Part shown: positions 32,618 through 41,184 of the stretch, piece by piece
Numbering within the stretch: the stretch's first letter is position 1
Layout of the letters: each line of letters begins with the position of its first letter
NCBI RefSeq assembly: GCF_006335015.1
Contig: NZ_VDGT01000018.1
Location: 62,001-126,000, forward strand
DNA length: 64,000 nt
Source of the DNA: Streptomyces sedi
GTDB lineage: Bacteria > Actinomycetota > Actinomycetes > Streptomycetales > Streptomycetaceae
Direction: 5' to 3'
Position numbers and translations under genes: made by a program
Notes under the pieces: model-generated
Database searches by the model: none
What the model saw: only the letters and a program-made list of their open reading frames with translations
Told to the model about the DNA's origin: nothing

Positions 32618-34168
32618 TCACTTCGGCGGGAGGATGTCCCGGAACTCCTTGGGCAGTTCGAAGTTGCCCGGGTCCTGGCCGGCGCCCGGGATGCCGAAGG
32701 TGTCGCTCTCCTGGGAACGGCCGCCGGACTCCGCCTCGGCCTGACGCTTCATCGGGTTGCCCGAACGGCGCCTGCCCTTGGCCTTCTTCTGCTGCTTGCC
32801 CTTGCGCTTGCCGGCGCCGGGGCCGCCCATGCCCGGGATGCCGGGCATCCCGGGGACGCCGCCGCCCTGGGCCATCTTGGACATCATCTTGCGTGCCTCG
32901 AAGAACCGCTCCACCAGGCTCTTCACGGCGCTGACGTCGACGCCGGAGCCCTTGGCGATGCGGGCCCTGCGCGAGCCGTTGATGATCTTCGGGTCGTCGC
33001 GCTCGGCCGGGGTCATCGACTTGATGATGGCGGCGGTGCGGTCCACCTCGCGCTCGTCCAGGTTGTTGATCTGGTCGCGCATCTGCCCCATGCCCGGCAT
33101 CATCCCGAGCAGCTTGGAGATGGAGCCCATCTTGCGGACCTGCTCCATCTGGGACAGGAAGTCGTCGAGCGTGAACTCCTTCGGCCCCTTGGCCAGCTTG
33201 CTGGCGAGCTTCTCCGCCTCCTGCTGGCTGAAGGTGCGCTCGGCCTGCTCGATCAGGCTGAGCACGTCGCCCATGCCCAGGATGCGCGAGGCCATCCGGT
33301 CGGGGTGGAAGGCGTCGAACTCGTCGAGCTTCTCGCCGTTGGAGGCGAACATGATCTGGCGACCGGTGACCTGCGCGATCGACAGCGCGGCGCCGCCCCG
33401 GGCGTCGCCGTCGAGCTTGGAGAGGACCACGCCGTCGAAGCCGACGCCGTCCCGGAACGCCTCGGCGGTGGAGACGGCGTCCTGACCGATCATGGCGTCG
33501 ACGACGAAGAGGATCTCGTCGGGGCTGACGGCGTCCCTGATGTCGGCGGCCTGCCGCATCAGCTCCTCGTCGATGCCCAGCCGGCCGGCGGTGTCGACGA
33601 CCACCACGTCGTGCTGCTTGTCCCTGGCGAACGCCACGGAGTCCTGGGCGACCTTCACCGGGTCGCCGACGCCGTTGCCCGGCTCGGGGGCGAAGACCGC
33701 GACCTCGGCGCGCTCGGCGACGACGCTCAACTGGTTGACGGCGTTGGGGCGTTGCAGGTCGCAGGCGACCAGCAGCGGGGTGTGGCCCTGCTGCTTGAGC
33801 CAGCGGCCGAGCTTGCCGGCGAGGGTCGTCTTGCCGGCGCCCTGGAGGCCGGCGAGCATGATCACCGTCGGCGGGTTCTTGGCGAAGCGCAGCCGGCGGG
33901 TCTCACCGCCCAGGATGCCGACGAGCTCCTCGTTGACGATCTTGACGACCTGCTGGGCCGGGTTGAGCGCCTTGGAGACCTCGGCGCCCAGCGCGCGCTC
34001 CTTCACCTGCTTGATGAAGGCGCGCACCACGGGGAGGGCGACGTCCGCCTCCAGCAGGGCGATGCGGATCTCGCGTGCCGTGGCGTCGATGTCCGCCTCG
34101 CTCAGACGGCCCTTGCCCCTGAGGTTCTTGAACGTGGCCGCGAGGCGGTCGGAGAGTGTGTCGAACAC
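32618..34168 (-). CDS. ffh: Signal recognition particle protein
   Basis: 516 residues. It binds signal sequences and the 4.5S RNA and delivers ribosomes to FtsY. The NG domain has GLQGAGKTT (107-115), ACDLQRPNAVNQL, VVVDTAGRLGIDEEL and LSKLDGDARGGAAL. The Met-rich M domain (FLSQMEQVRKMGSISKLLGM and MMPGMGQM; RMASRILGMGDVLSLIEQAE) follows from about residue 300. The basic, Gly/Met-rich tail is typical of Streptomyces. The GTG start at 34168 gives the standard FDTLSDRLAATFKNL opening. FtsY is encoded 7 kb away in the same window. Confidence 0.96.
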   Translation of the reverse strand: MFDTLSDRLAATFKNLRGKGRLSEADIDATAREIRIALLEADVALPVVRAFIKQVKERALGAEVSKALNPAQQVVKIVNEELVGILGGETRRLRFAKNPPTVIMLAGLQGAGKTTLAGKLGRWLKQQGHTPLLVACDLQRPNAVNQLSVVAERAEVAVFAPEPGNGVGDPVKVAQDSVAFARDKQHDVVVVDTAGRLGIDEELMRQAADIRDAVSPDEILFVVDAMIGQDAVSTAEAFRDGVGFDGVVLSKLDGDARGGAALSIAQVTGRQIMFASNGEKLDEFDAFHPDRMASRILGMGDVLSLIEQAERTFSQQEAEKLASKLAKGPKEFTLDDFLSQMEQVRKMGSISKLLGMMPGMGQMRDQINNLDEREVDRTAAIIKSMTPAERDDPKIINGSRRARIAKGSGVDVSAVKSLVERFFEARKMMSKMAQGGGVPGMPGIPGMGGPGAGKRKGKQQKKAKGRRRSGNPMKRQAEAESGGRSQESDTFGIPGAGQDPGNFELPKEFRDILPPK

Positions 34169-34245
34169 GGCGCTGGCGAATCCTTACACGTCGGCGGGTC
34201 TGGTCGGCGGTGCCCTCCAGCGTATCCGCCCGGCGGGCGAAGGTG

Positions 34246-36702
34246 TCAGCCCGTGTGCGCACCGCTCTCGAAGGCGAGGGCGCGTTCCAGGTCGCGGGCC
34301 AGCTCGACGGCCTGTTCCGAGGGCAACGGCGCGCCGTCGGCCGTGGTGACGTAGAAGGCGTCGACGGCGTTGGCGCCCAGCGTGCTGACGTGCGCGCTGC
34401 GCACCCGGACGCCGGCTGTCTCCAGGGCGCTGCCGATGCGGTGCAGCAGTCCGGGGGCGTCCTGGGCGCGCACCTCGATGACGGTCGCCAGCCGGGAGCC
34501 GGCCGCCGCGACGGTCACCCGGGGCGGCGGCGCGGGGCTGGTGCGGCGCGGGCGGCGTTGGGCCGCCTCGCGCTCGGCGAGGCGGCGGCCGACGGCGAGC
34601 GAGCCGTCCAGGGCGCGGACCAGGTCGGCGCGGAGCCGTTCGGCCGTGGGCGGGGAGCCGTAGGCGGCGGTCACCCGCCACTCGAAGAGCAGTACCCGCC
34701 CGGCGCCGGCGGGGTCGTGGGCGTGCACCCTGGCGGTGCGCACGGCGAGCCGGTGCAGCGCGAGGACGCCGGCGACGGCGGGCAGCAGCCCGGGGCGTTC
34801 GGGGAGGGCGATGTCCAGCCGGACGCCGACCGGGGCCTGCGACTCGTCGTCCTCGGCGTCCTCGGTGCTCTCGGCGTTCTCGGCGCGCAGCGCGAGCGAG
34901 GGGGCGCCGGTGCGGAGCGCCTCGACGGCCAGCCGTTCGGCGGCGGCGGAGGGGCCGGGCTCGGCGGGGGGCGGGGGGCCCTCGCCGAGGCGGGCGGCGA
35001 CGCGCGCGACCAGCCCGGCGACCAGCGAGGCGCGCCAACGTGACCAGGCGGCGGGGCCGGTCGCCAGCGCGTCGGCCTCGGTGAGGGCGTGCAGCAGTTC
35101 CAGGGTGAGCGGGTCGCGCACCGCGTCGACGACGGGCGTGAGCGTCGCCGGGTCGTCGAGGTCGCGGCGGGTCGCGGTCTCGACCAGCAGCAGATGGTGG
35201 CGGACCAGGGTGGCGAGGGTCTCGGTGTCGGCCGTGTCGAAGCCGATCCTCGTCGCCATGTCCCTGGCGATGGTCTCGCCGACCACGCTGTGGTCGCCCG
35301 GCCAGCCCTTGCCCATGTCGTGCAGGAGCGCCGCCACCAGCAGCAGGTCGGGGCGGCGCACCCGGCGGGTGAGCGCGGCGGCCCGCACGGCCGTCTCGAC
35401 GAGGTGGCGGTCGACGGTCCAGCGGTGCACGGGGTTGCGCTGGGGGCGGCAGCGGACGCGTTCCCAGTCGGGCAGCAGCCGGGTGACCAGCCCGCCGGAC
35501 TCCAGCGCCTCCCAGACCGGGACGGTGTCGGGCCCGGCGCCGAGCAGCGTGACCAGCTGCTCGCGCGCCTCGGCCGGCCAGGGCACGGGCAGCGCGGCCG
35601 GGCGGGCGGCCAGCGCGGCGACCGCCGGCGGCGCCAGCGGCAGGCCGGCCTCGGCCGCGGCAGCCGCGGCGCGCAGCGCGAGCACCGGGTCGCGGTCGGG
35701 CCTGGCCGCACGGGCCAGGACCACCTCGCCGTCCTGCGCCACCACGCCGTCGGCGAGCGGAACGCGGCGCTCGGCGGGCGCCGCGCGCCGGCCGACGCGC
35801 CGGCGCGCGGTGCGGGCGCGCAGTACCCGGCCGACCTCGCGCCAGGTGACGTCGGAGGCGTAGGAGATGGTGCGGCCCGCCTCGTAGACGCGGCGCAGCA
35901 GGCTCTCCGCGTCCAGCGCGCCGAGCGCGGTCGCCACCTGGTCCTGGTCCTGGAGGGCGAGCCGTTCGGTGGCGCGGCCGGTGGCCAGGTGCAGGGCGTC
36001 GCGCACGTCGAGCAGGGTGGCGCGGGCCGTCTCAAGTCCCTGGCGCGGGGCGTCGGCGAGCCAGGAGGCGGCGACGGCGCGCAGCGCTGTGGTGTCCCGC
36101 AGCCCGCCTGCCGCCTCCTTGAGGTCGGGTTCCAGCAGGTGGGGCAGTTCGCCGTGGCGCGCCGCCCGTTCCAGGCCGAGCTCCCGGAGCTCGGGGAGGC
36201 GCGTGTGGGCCTCGGAGCGCCACCGGCCGAGGAGTTCGGCGCGCAGCTCGGCGGTGAGCGCGGCGTCGCCGGCGAGGTGGCGGGCGTCGAGCAGCCCCAG
36301 CTGCACCCGGAGGTCGTCGGCGGCCGTGGCACGGGCCTGCGCCGGCGTGCGCACGGAGTGGTCGAGGGCCAGGCCCAGGTCCCACACCGGGTACCAGAGG
36401 CCGTCGGCGACGGCCGCGATCTCCCGGGGGCTCGCCTTGCCGTCGTGCAGCAGGAGGAGGTCGAGGTCGCTGCGCGGGGAGAGTTCGCCTCGGCCGTAGC
36501 CGCCGACGGCGACCAGGGCGACCCGTCCGGCGTGGGGCTGGGCGCGCAGCAGCCCGGCGAGCCAGTCGTCGGTGAGGCGGGCGAGCTCCGAACGACGGGC
36601 GGGCCCGGGCCGCGCCTCCTGCTGGAGGAGGCGCAGCCGGGCCGAGGCGTAGCCGCCGTCCTGCCCCTCGTGCTCGCCCGTGGTGGGGGTGGGGGCCGTC
36701 AT
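34246..36702 (-). CDS. glnD: PII uridylyl/adenylyl-transferase GlnD
   Basis: 818 residues, normal for actinobacterial GlnD. The nucleotidyltransferase centre is GGYGRGELSPRSDLDLLLLH near residue 70. The HD hydrolase domain has LLVAALLHDMGKGWPGDHSV. Two ACT domains end the protein (RLDIALPERPGLLPAVAGVL and VIEVRAQDAPGLLHRIGSAL). In S. coelicolor GlnD adenylylates rather than uridylylates PII, so that activity is expected here. The ATG at 36702 lies 32 bp after glnK, third gene of the amtB-glnK-glnD operon. A run of Glu/Asp between HD and ACT domains is variable in homologues. Confidence 0.94.
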   Translation of the reverse strand: MTAPTPTTGEHEGQDGGYASARLRLLQQEARPGPARRSELARLTDDWLAGLLRAQPHAGRVALVAVGGYGRGELSPRSDLDLLLLHDGKASPREIAAVADGLWYPVWDLGLALDHSVRTPAQARATAADDLRVQLGLLDARHLAGDAALTAELRAELLGRWRSEAHTRLPELRELGLERAARHGELPHLLEPDLKEAAGGLRDTTALRAVAASWLADAPRQGLETARATLLDVRDALHLATGRATERLALQDQDQVATALGALDAESLLRRVYEAGRTISYASDVTWREVGRVLRARTARRRVGRRAAPAERRVPLADGVVAQDGEVVLARAARPDRDPVLALRAAAAAAEAGLPLAPPAVAALAARPAALPVPWPAEAREQLVTLLGAGPDTVPVWEALESGGLVTRLLPDWERVRCRPQRNPVHRWTVDRHLVETAVRAAALTRRVRRPDLLLVAALLHDMGKGWPGDHSVVGETIARDMATRIGFDTADTETLATLVRHHLLLVETATRRDLDDPATLTPVVDAVRDPLTLELLHALTEADALATGPAAWSRWRASLVAGLVARVAARLGEGPPPPAEPGPSAAAERLAVEALRTGAPSLALRAENAESTEDAEDDESQAPVGVRLDIALPERPGLLPAVAGVLALHRLAVRTARVHAHDPAGAGRVLLFEWRVTAAYGSPPTAERLRADLVRALDGSLAVGRRLAEREAAQRRPRRTSPAPPPRVTVAAAGSRLATVIEVRAQDAPGLLHRIGSALETAGVRVRSAHVSTLGANAVDAFYVTTADGAPLPSEQAVELARDLERALAFESGAHTG

Positions 36703-36734
36703 GCGGTGCCTGCTTCCGTGGGGTGCGGGGGGGT

Positions 36735-37073
36735 TCAGAGGGCGTCGGGGCCGCGTTCCCCGGTGCGGACCCGGACGGCGGTGTCGACGGGGAGGGTCCA
36801 CACCTTCCCGTCGCCGATCTTGCCGGTCCTGGCGGCCTTGACCACGACGTCGACGAGCTGGTCGGCGTCGTCGTCCTCGACCAGGATCTCGACGCGCACC
36901 TTGGGCACCAGGTCGACGGTGTACTCCGCGCCCCGGTAGACCTCGGTGTGGCCGCGCTGGCGGCCGTAGCCGTTGGCCTCCGTGACGGTCAGGCCCTGGA
37001 CTCCGAACGCCTGGAGGGCCTCCTTGACCTCGTCGAGCTGGTGCGGCTTGATCACCGCGACGATGAGCTTCAT
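36735..37073 (-). CDS. glnK: Nitrogen regulatory protein PII (GlnK/GlnB)
   Basis: 112 residues, the canonical PII length. It senses ATP/ADP and 2-oxoglutarate and blocks AmtB when nitrogen is plentiful. The N-terminus KLIVAVIKPHQLDEVKEAL, the T-loop with modifiable Tyr 51 (YRGAEYTVDLVPKVR), the B-loop TGKIGDGKVWTLPVDTAVRV and the C-terminal RTGERG are all intact. The ATG at 37073 overlaps the amtB stop (ATGA). It is modified by the GlnD encoded next. Expression should follow the GlnR site upstream of amtB. Confidence 0.97.
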   Translation of the reverse strand: MKLIVAVIKPHQLDEVKEALQAFGVQGLTVTEANGYGRQRGHTEVYRGAEYTVDLVPKVRVEILVEDDDADQLVDVVVKAARTGKIGDGKVWTLPVDTAVRVRTGERGPDAL

Positions 37074-38344
37074 GCGTCCACCTTCTTCTGACCGGCCGCC
37101 CTGTCGGCGGGCGCGGTGACCGTGCTGCCGGCGACCGTTCCTGAGCCCGCCTGGCTGAAGTCGTAGCCGGTCTCCGCGTGGTACGCCAGGTCGAGGCCGG
37201 CGGTCTCGTCCTCCTCGGAGGCGCGGAACCCGACGGTGCGCTGGAGGAGTTGGGCGATCAGATAGGTGACGACGAAGGAGTAGGCCATCACCGCGACGGC
37301 GCCCAGCGCCTGCTTGCCGAACTGCTCGAACCCGGCGCCCTCGGTGGCCAGGAAGCCGACCAGCAGGGTGCCGACCACGCCGCCGACCAGGTGGACGCCG
37401 ACGACGTCGAGGGAGTCGTCGAAGCCCAGCTTGAACTTCCAGCTGACGGCCCAGGCGCAGAGCGCGCCGGCCACCAGGCCGATGAGGATGGCGCCCATCG
37501 GGTTGACGTTGGCTCCGGAGGGGGTGATCGCGACCAGGCCGGCGATGGCGCCCGAGGCGGCGCCGAGCGTGGTGAACGCGCCGTGCCGCAGGCGCTCGTA
37601 GACCAGCCAGCCGACGACGGCGGCGCCGGTGGCGACCTGGGTGTTGAGCGCCATCATGGCGGCGGGCGAGCCGGAGCCGGTGGTCAGGGCGGAGCCGGCG
37701 TTGAAGCCGAACCAGCCGAACCACAGCAGTGCGGCGCCGAGCAGCACCATCGGCAGGTTGTGCGGGCGCATCGGGTCACGCTTGAAGCCGACCCGCTTGC
37801 CCACGACGAGAACGGCGGCCAGCGCGCCGGCGCCGGCGTTGATGTGCACGGCGGTACCGCCGGCGAAGTCGATCACGCCCTGGTTGAACAGCCACCCCTC
37901 GTCGGCGGCCCAGACCCAGTGGGCGACCGGGAAGTAGACCACGGTGACCCAGAGCGCGACGAACAGCGCCCAGGTGCCGAACTTCACCCGGTCCGCCAGG
38001 GCGCCGCTCATCAGCGCGGGGGTGAGCACCGCGAACATCAGCTGGAACGCGATGAACGCGACCAGCTCGCCCTGGTCGACGGAGATGTCCCGCAGCCCGA
38101 TGAAGTCCAGGTTCCCGATGACCGGACTGGTGCCGCCGAAGGCGAGGCTGTAGCCGTAGAGGACCCACAGCAGGCTGACGATGCCGAGCGAGATGAACGA
38201 CATCATCAGCATGTTCAGCGCGCTCTTGACCCTGACCATGCCGCCGTAGAAGAAGGCGAGGCCAGGGGTCATGAGCATCACCATCGCGGCACATATCACC
38301 ACGTAGGCGACGTTTGTTGCGGACAAGGCTTCTTCAGGACTCAC
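37070..38344 (-). CDS. amtB: Ammonium transporter
   Basis: 424 residues with about eleven membrane spans and the Amt/Mep signatures: TPGLAFFYGGMVRVKSALNM, FAGGTAVHINAGAGALAAVL, WFGWFGFNAGSAL and GFDDSLDVVGVHLVGG including the conserved pore His. A 50-residue charged C-terminal tail, which interacts with PII, is present. The GTG at 38344 follows GAGGAG at good spacing and matches the usual SPEEALSATNVAYVVI start. It is the first gene of amtB-glnK-glnD and has a GlnR operator about 75 bp upstream of the start. Confidence 0.95.
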   Translation of the reverse strand: MSPEEALSATNVAYVVICAAMVMLMTPGLAFFYGGMVRVKSALNMLMMSFISLGIVSLLWVLYGYSLAFGGTSPVIGNLDFIGLRDISVDQGELVAFIAFQLMFAVLTPALMSGALADRVKFGTWALFVALWVTVVYFPVAHWVWAADEGWLFNQGVIDFAGGTAVHINAGAGALAAVLVVGKRVGFKRDPMRPHNLPMVLLGAALLWFGWFGFNAGSALTTGSGSPAAMMALNTQVATGAAVVGWLVYERLRHGAFTTLGAASGAIAGLVAITPSGANVNPMGAILIGLVAGALCAWAVSWKFKLGFDDSLDVVGVHLVGGVVGTLLVGFLATEGAGFEQFGKQALGAVAVMAYSFVVTYLIAQLLQRTVGFRASEEDETAGLDLAYHAETGYDFSQAGSGTVAGSTVTAPADRAAGQKKVDA

Positions 38345-38417
38345 GGTGGACTTCTCCTCACGCGTACGACCGGTGCGGGGGGTCGGTTCGGGATACGCCA
38401 CAGAGTTCCCAGGAGGG

Positions 38418-38455
38418 GTTTCCTTCGATGCCGCGCCGTGTTTCACGGGCGTGAC
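38418..38455 (-). promoter_or_regulatory. GlnR operator upstream of amtB
   Basis: On the minus strand the boxes read GTCAC-6-GAAAC-6-CGGCA-6-GAAAC. The first a-site (GTnAC) and both b-sites (GAAAC) match the Streptomyces GlnR pattern with the exact 6-nt spacers, and only the second a-site is degenerate. It starts 74 bp upstream of the amtB start. GlnR activates amtB-glnK-glnD under nitrogen limitation. The rest of the 305-bp gap 38345-38649 holds only the nsdA terminator. Confidence 0.85.
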
Positions 38456-38553
38456 GATGCCCACGCGTGGGTTACGCGCCCATGAAGCGGGCGTGCGGAC
38501 CCACCGGGCGGGGGCACAGTGGTCCTCGCCGGCGGCAGCGGGACAAGAGGAAA

Positions 38554-38631
38554 CCGGCCGTGCCCGGGGAGCCACCCGGGTGACCTGGCGGGGGAGCCGA
38601 GTCGGGCTGTCGGGGTGGCGGGCACGGCCGG
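38554..38631. terminator. Long hairpin downstream of nsdA
   Basis: Perfect 12-bp arms (CCGGCCGTGCCC, 38554-38565, and its complement, 38620-38631) enclose 54 nt that contain further GC-rich pairing. On the minus strand the second arm is followed by TTTCCTCTTGT, a T-rich tract. It lies just past the nsdA stop. Confidence 0.65.
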
Positions 38632-38649
38632 TGTCGTGGGGGCAGTCGC

Positions 38650-40161
38650 TCAGCCCGCCCGGCTGGTCTCCCGTTCCGGCAGCTCCACCGTGAGCCGCTC
38701 GGCGAGCCCGGCGGCGGCCCGCAGCTCGCCGTGTTCCCTGCGGACGGCGGCCAGCGTCGTGCGCAACCGGTTCGAGACCCGCTCGGAACGCAGCCGACTC
38801 GCCAGCTCCAGCGCCCGCTCGGTCAGCCGCACGCACTCCTCGGGCTCACGCGCCAGCAGGTGCACGGTGGCCATGCCGATCAGCGCCAGTGCATACGATC
38901 GCTGGTGGCTGAGGTGGGGCCGGCGCTCGCTGTCCTCGGCGAAGCCGGCGACGGCCTCCTCCATCAGTGGCCGCGCGCGGCTGACGTAGGTCGGGCTGCG
39001 GCCGGCGACATAGGCCAGGTCGCGGTAGGAGTGCGCGTTCTCGGCGCACAGCTCGGCGCGGGTGAAGAAGTCCAGCCACGCCGGATCCCCGTCGTCCGGG
39101 GCGCTCTCGGCGAACGCGTCCTCGGCCAGCCGCACCGCGCGGTGGCAGCGCGGCGGCTGCCCGAGGGAGGCGTGGGCCCTGGCCTCCAGCGCGTACAGCA
39201 GCGCCTGGGTGCGCGGCGTCGCCTGCTCCCTGCTGCCGTACTGGGCCAGGTGCACCAGCTCCAACGCGTCCTCGGGGCGCCCCAGATGGATCATCTGCCG
39301 GCTCATCTGCGAGAGGACGTACGCGCCGAGCGGCCGGTCCTCCGCCTCCTTCGCGGCGTGCAGCGCCAGCACGAAGTACTTCTGCGCGGTGGGCTGGAGC
39401 CCGATGTCGTAGCTCATCCAGCCGGCCAGGTCGGCCAGTTCGGCGGTGACGCCGAAGAGGCGGCGCCGCACCGCCGGCGGGTGCGCCGACTCCTGGAGCA
39501 GCTCGGTGACCTCGTGGAGCTGCCCGACCACCGCCTTGCGGCGCAGCCCGCCACCGCACTGGGCGTCCCAGACGCGGAACTGCGCGGTGGTGGTGGCGAG
39601 TTGGTCGAGCCCGGCGCGGCTGACGCCTGCCGGGCCCGGCATCCGGGCGGCGGCCGGGGCCGCGCCGGGTGGCGGCGCGCCCTCCGGGGCGGCGGGGGTG
39701 GGCACCAGCCAACGCTGCATGGGCTCGATCAGCGAGGTGCCGGCCGCCATGGTCAACGAGGTGCCGAGGAAGCCGCGCCGCCCGAGCATCAGGTCGCTGC
39801 GGGAGAACTCGTTGATCAGCTCGATCGTCTGGCCGCCGGCCCACGGCAGGTCGACGCCGGAGGCCGCCGCGGCCTGCGGGGTCATGCGCAGCCCGAGGTC
39901 CTCCACGCTGACCACGCAGCCGAAACGTTCGGAGAACAGCTCGGAGAGGATGCGCGGTATCGGCTCACGCGGCTGTTCGCCGTCGAGCCAACGCCGCACC
40001 CGCGAGGTGTCGGTGCTGACATGGTGCGCGCCCAGCTGTCTGGCCCGCCTGTTCACCTGTCTCGCCAGCTCGCCCTTGGACCAGCCACTGCGGTGGAACC
40101 ACGACGTCAGCCGTTCGTTCGGCCGCCTGACGGGATTGCCGCCGCTGCCGTTGCCGCCCAC
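38650..40161 (-). CDS. nsdA: NsdA, developmental repressor with TPR-like repeats
   Basis: 503 residues. In S. coelicolor loss of nsdA increases sporulation and actinorhodin production, so it is a negative regulator. The N-terminal helix-turn-helix-like region includes RPNERLTSWFHRSGWSKGEL, then HHVSTDTSRVRRWLDGEQPR and EPIPRILSELFSERFG. The SRSDLMLGRRGFLGTSLTM segment resembles a twin-arginine motif but lies mid-protein. The C-terminal half is helical and TPR-like. The GTG at 40161 is chosen because GGAG lies 7 nt upstream and the following GGNGSGG resembles known NsdA. An ATG at 40212 would add 17 residues. The terminator at 38554-38631 follows. Confidence 0.9.
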   Translation of the reverse strand: MGGNGSGGNPVRRPNERLTSWFHRSGWSKGELARQVNRRARQLGAHHVSTDTSRVRRWLDGEQPREPIPRILSELFSERFGCVVSVEDLGLRMTPQAAAASGVDLPWAGGQTIELINEFSRSDLMLGRRGFLGTSLTMAAGTSLIEPMQRWLVPTPAAPEGAPPPGAAPAAARMPGPAGVSRAGLDQLATTTAQFRVWDAQCGGGLRRKAVVGQLHEVTELLQESAHPPAVRRRLFGVTAELADLAGWMSYDIGLQPTAQKYFVLALHAAKEAEDRPLGAYVLSQMSRQMIHLGRPEDALELVHLAQYGSREQATPRTQALLYALEARAHASLGQPPRCHRAVRLAEDAFAESAPDDGDPAWLDFFTRAELCAENAHSYRDLAYVAGRSPTYVSRARPLMEEAVAGFAEDSERRPHLSHQRSYALALIGMATVHLLAREPEECVRLTERALELASRLRSERVSNRLRTTLAAVRREHGELRAAAGLAERLTVELPERETSRAG

Positions 40162-40456
40162 GCTTACGCTCCGATCCCGGATCTCTCTGCCCTGACGGGG
40201 TCCTGCTGACATCCCGTCTACGATGCACCGAAAGTAATCCTACGATCACGCGCGTGACGAGGCCGCCACCGCAATCGCCACCATTCGCCACCCCTCACCG
40301 GTGATCCTGCCGTCCACCTCGCACGATTCACTGGTACGCACGCCGCTCGACGAGAAGCGGAGCGAAGCATTCACGGGGCGCACGACGGGAGTTGTGCGCC
40401 CCGGGCGCCGCCGGCGAGGGCCGTAACCTCGGCAGACCAGACCCGTTGGAGTGTGC

Positions 40457-41167
40457 ATGGGCTTCACCATCGGCGGTATGCGGGAGCGCGGAGCGCCGCC
40501 CCCACCGGCCCGCCGCGCCGTGGGACGCGGCGCCGACCGGGGCCGGATCGAGGCGGCCGTCGCCGAGTACGTGGGCCTCTGGGGCTGGGACGTGGCGCCG
40601 GGCGCCGTCCTCGACAAGGGCGCCAGGCGGCGCCCCGTCTGTTCCTGCGGCGGCGCCTCCTGCCCCGCGCCGGGGGCGCATCCGCTGCTCCACGGGCGCG
40701 TGATCACGGCGGGCACGCCGCTCGACGAGGCGCTCGCCGCCTGGTCGAAGGCGCGCCCCGCTCCCCCGGGCGCCACCGCGCTGCTGCCCATCGGCCGCGC
40801 CTTCGACGTGCTCCAGGTGCCGGAGGCGGTGGCCCGCGCCGCGCTGCCGCGGCTCGACCGGCTCGGCCTGCCGCTCGGTCCCGTGGCACTCGCCCCCGAC
40901 GACCGCGCCTGGTTCTTCGTCGCGCCGGGCATCGCGGCCCGACTCCCCGAGCTGCTGGACACGTTGGGCTGGCCGGAGCCGCCGCCCCGGCTGACCGCGC
41001 TCGGCCCCGGCGACCACATCGCCGCTCCGCCGTCGCCGGTGGCCGGGCTCGGCGAGGTGGTGTGGCTGCGCCGGCCCGACGTGGACACGGCCGCCGTGCC
41101 GCCGGGGGCCAACCCGCTGCTCGGCGCGTTGGCCAGCCTCTGCCGCCGGCTGGCGCCGGCCGGCTGA
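40457..41167 (+). CDS. Bifunctional primase-polymerase (Prim-Pol)-like protein
   Basis: 236 residues. It matches the N-terminal Prim-Pol domain family (PF09250-like) by a small set of residues: WGWDVAPGA at about 38-46, the metal-binding-like cluster RRPVCSCGGASCPAPGAHPL (about 60-79), and a later WPEPPPRLTALGPGDHIAAPP pattern. The DNA-binding/helicase domain found in phage and plasmid relatives is absent. A catalytic D-x-D pair is not clear to me, so it may be non-catalytic. The protein is a conserved neighbour of ftsY in streptomycetes. The ATG at 40457 follows TTGGAG. It is divergent from nsdA (about 295 bp between starts), and its end is 18 bp from ftsY. Confidence 0.75.
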   Translation: MGFTIGGMRERGAPPPPARRAVGRGADRGRIEAAVAEYVGLWGWDVAPGAVLDKGARRRPVCSCGGASCPAPGAHPLLHGRVITAGTPLDEALAAWSKARPAPPGATALLPIGRAFDVLQVPEAVARAALPRLDRLGLPLGPVALAPDDRAWFFVAPGIAARLPELLDTLGWPEPPPRLTALGPGDHIAAPPSPVAGLGEVVWLRRPDVDTAAVPPGANPLLGALASLCRRLAPAG

Positions 41168-41184
41168 CCCGCCGGGCCCGCCGC

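Noticed and set aside
31114..32934. Long plus-strand open frame opposite proS and ffh
   Set aside because: It is the antisense shadow of proS, lacks any family signature, and its composition follows high third-position GC.
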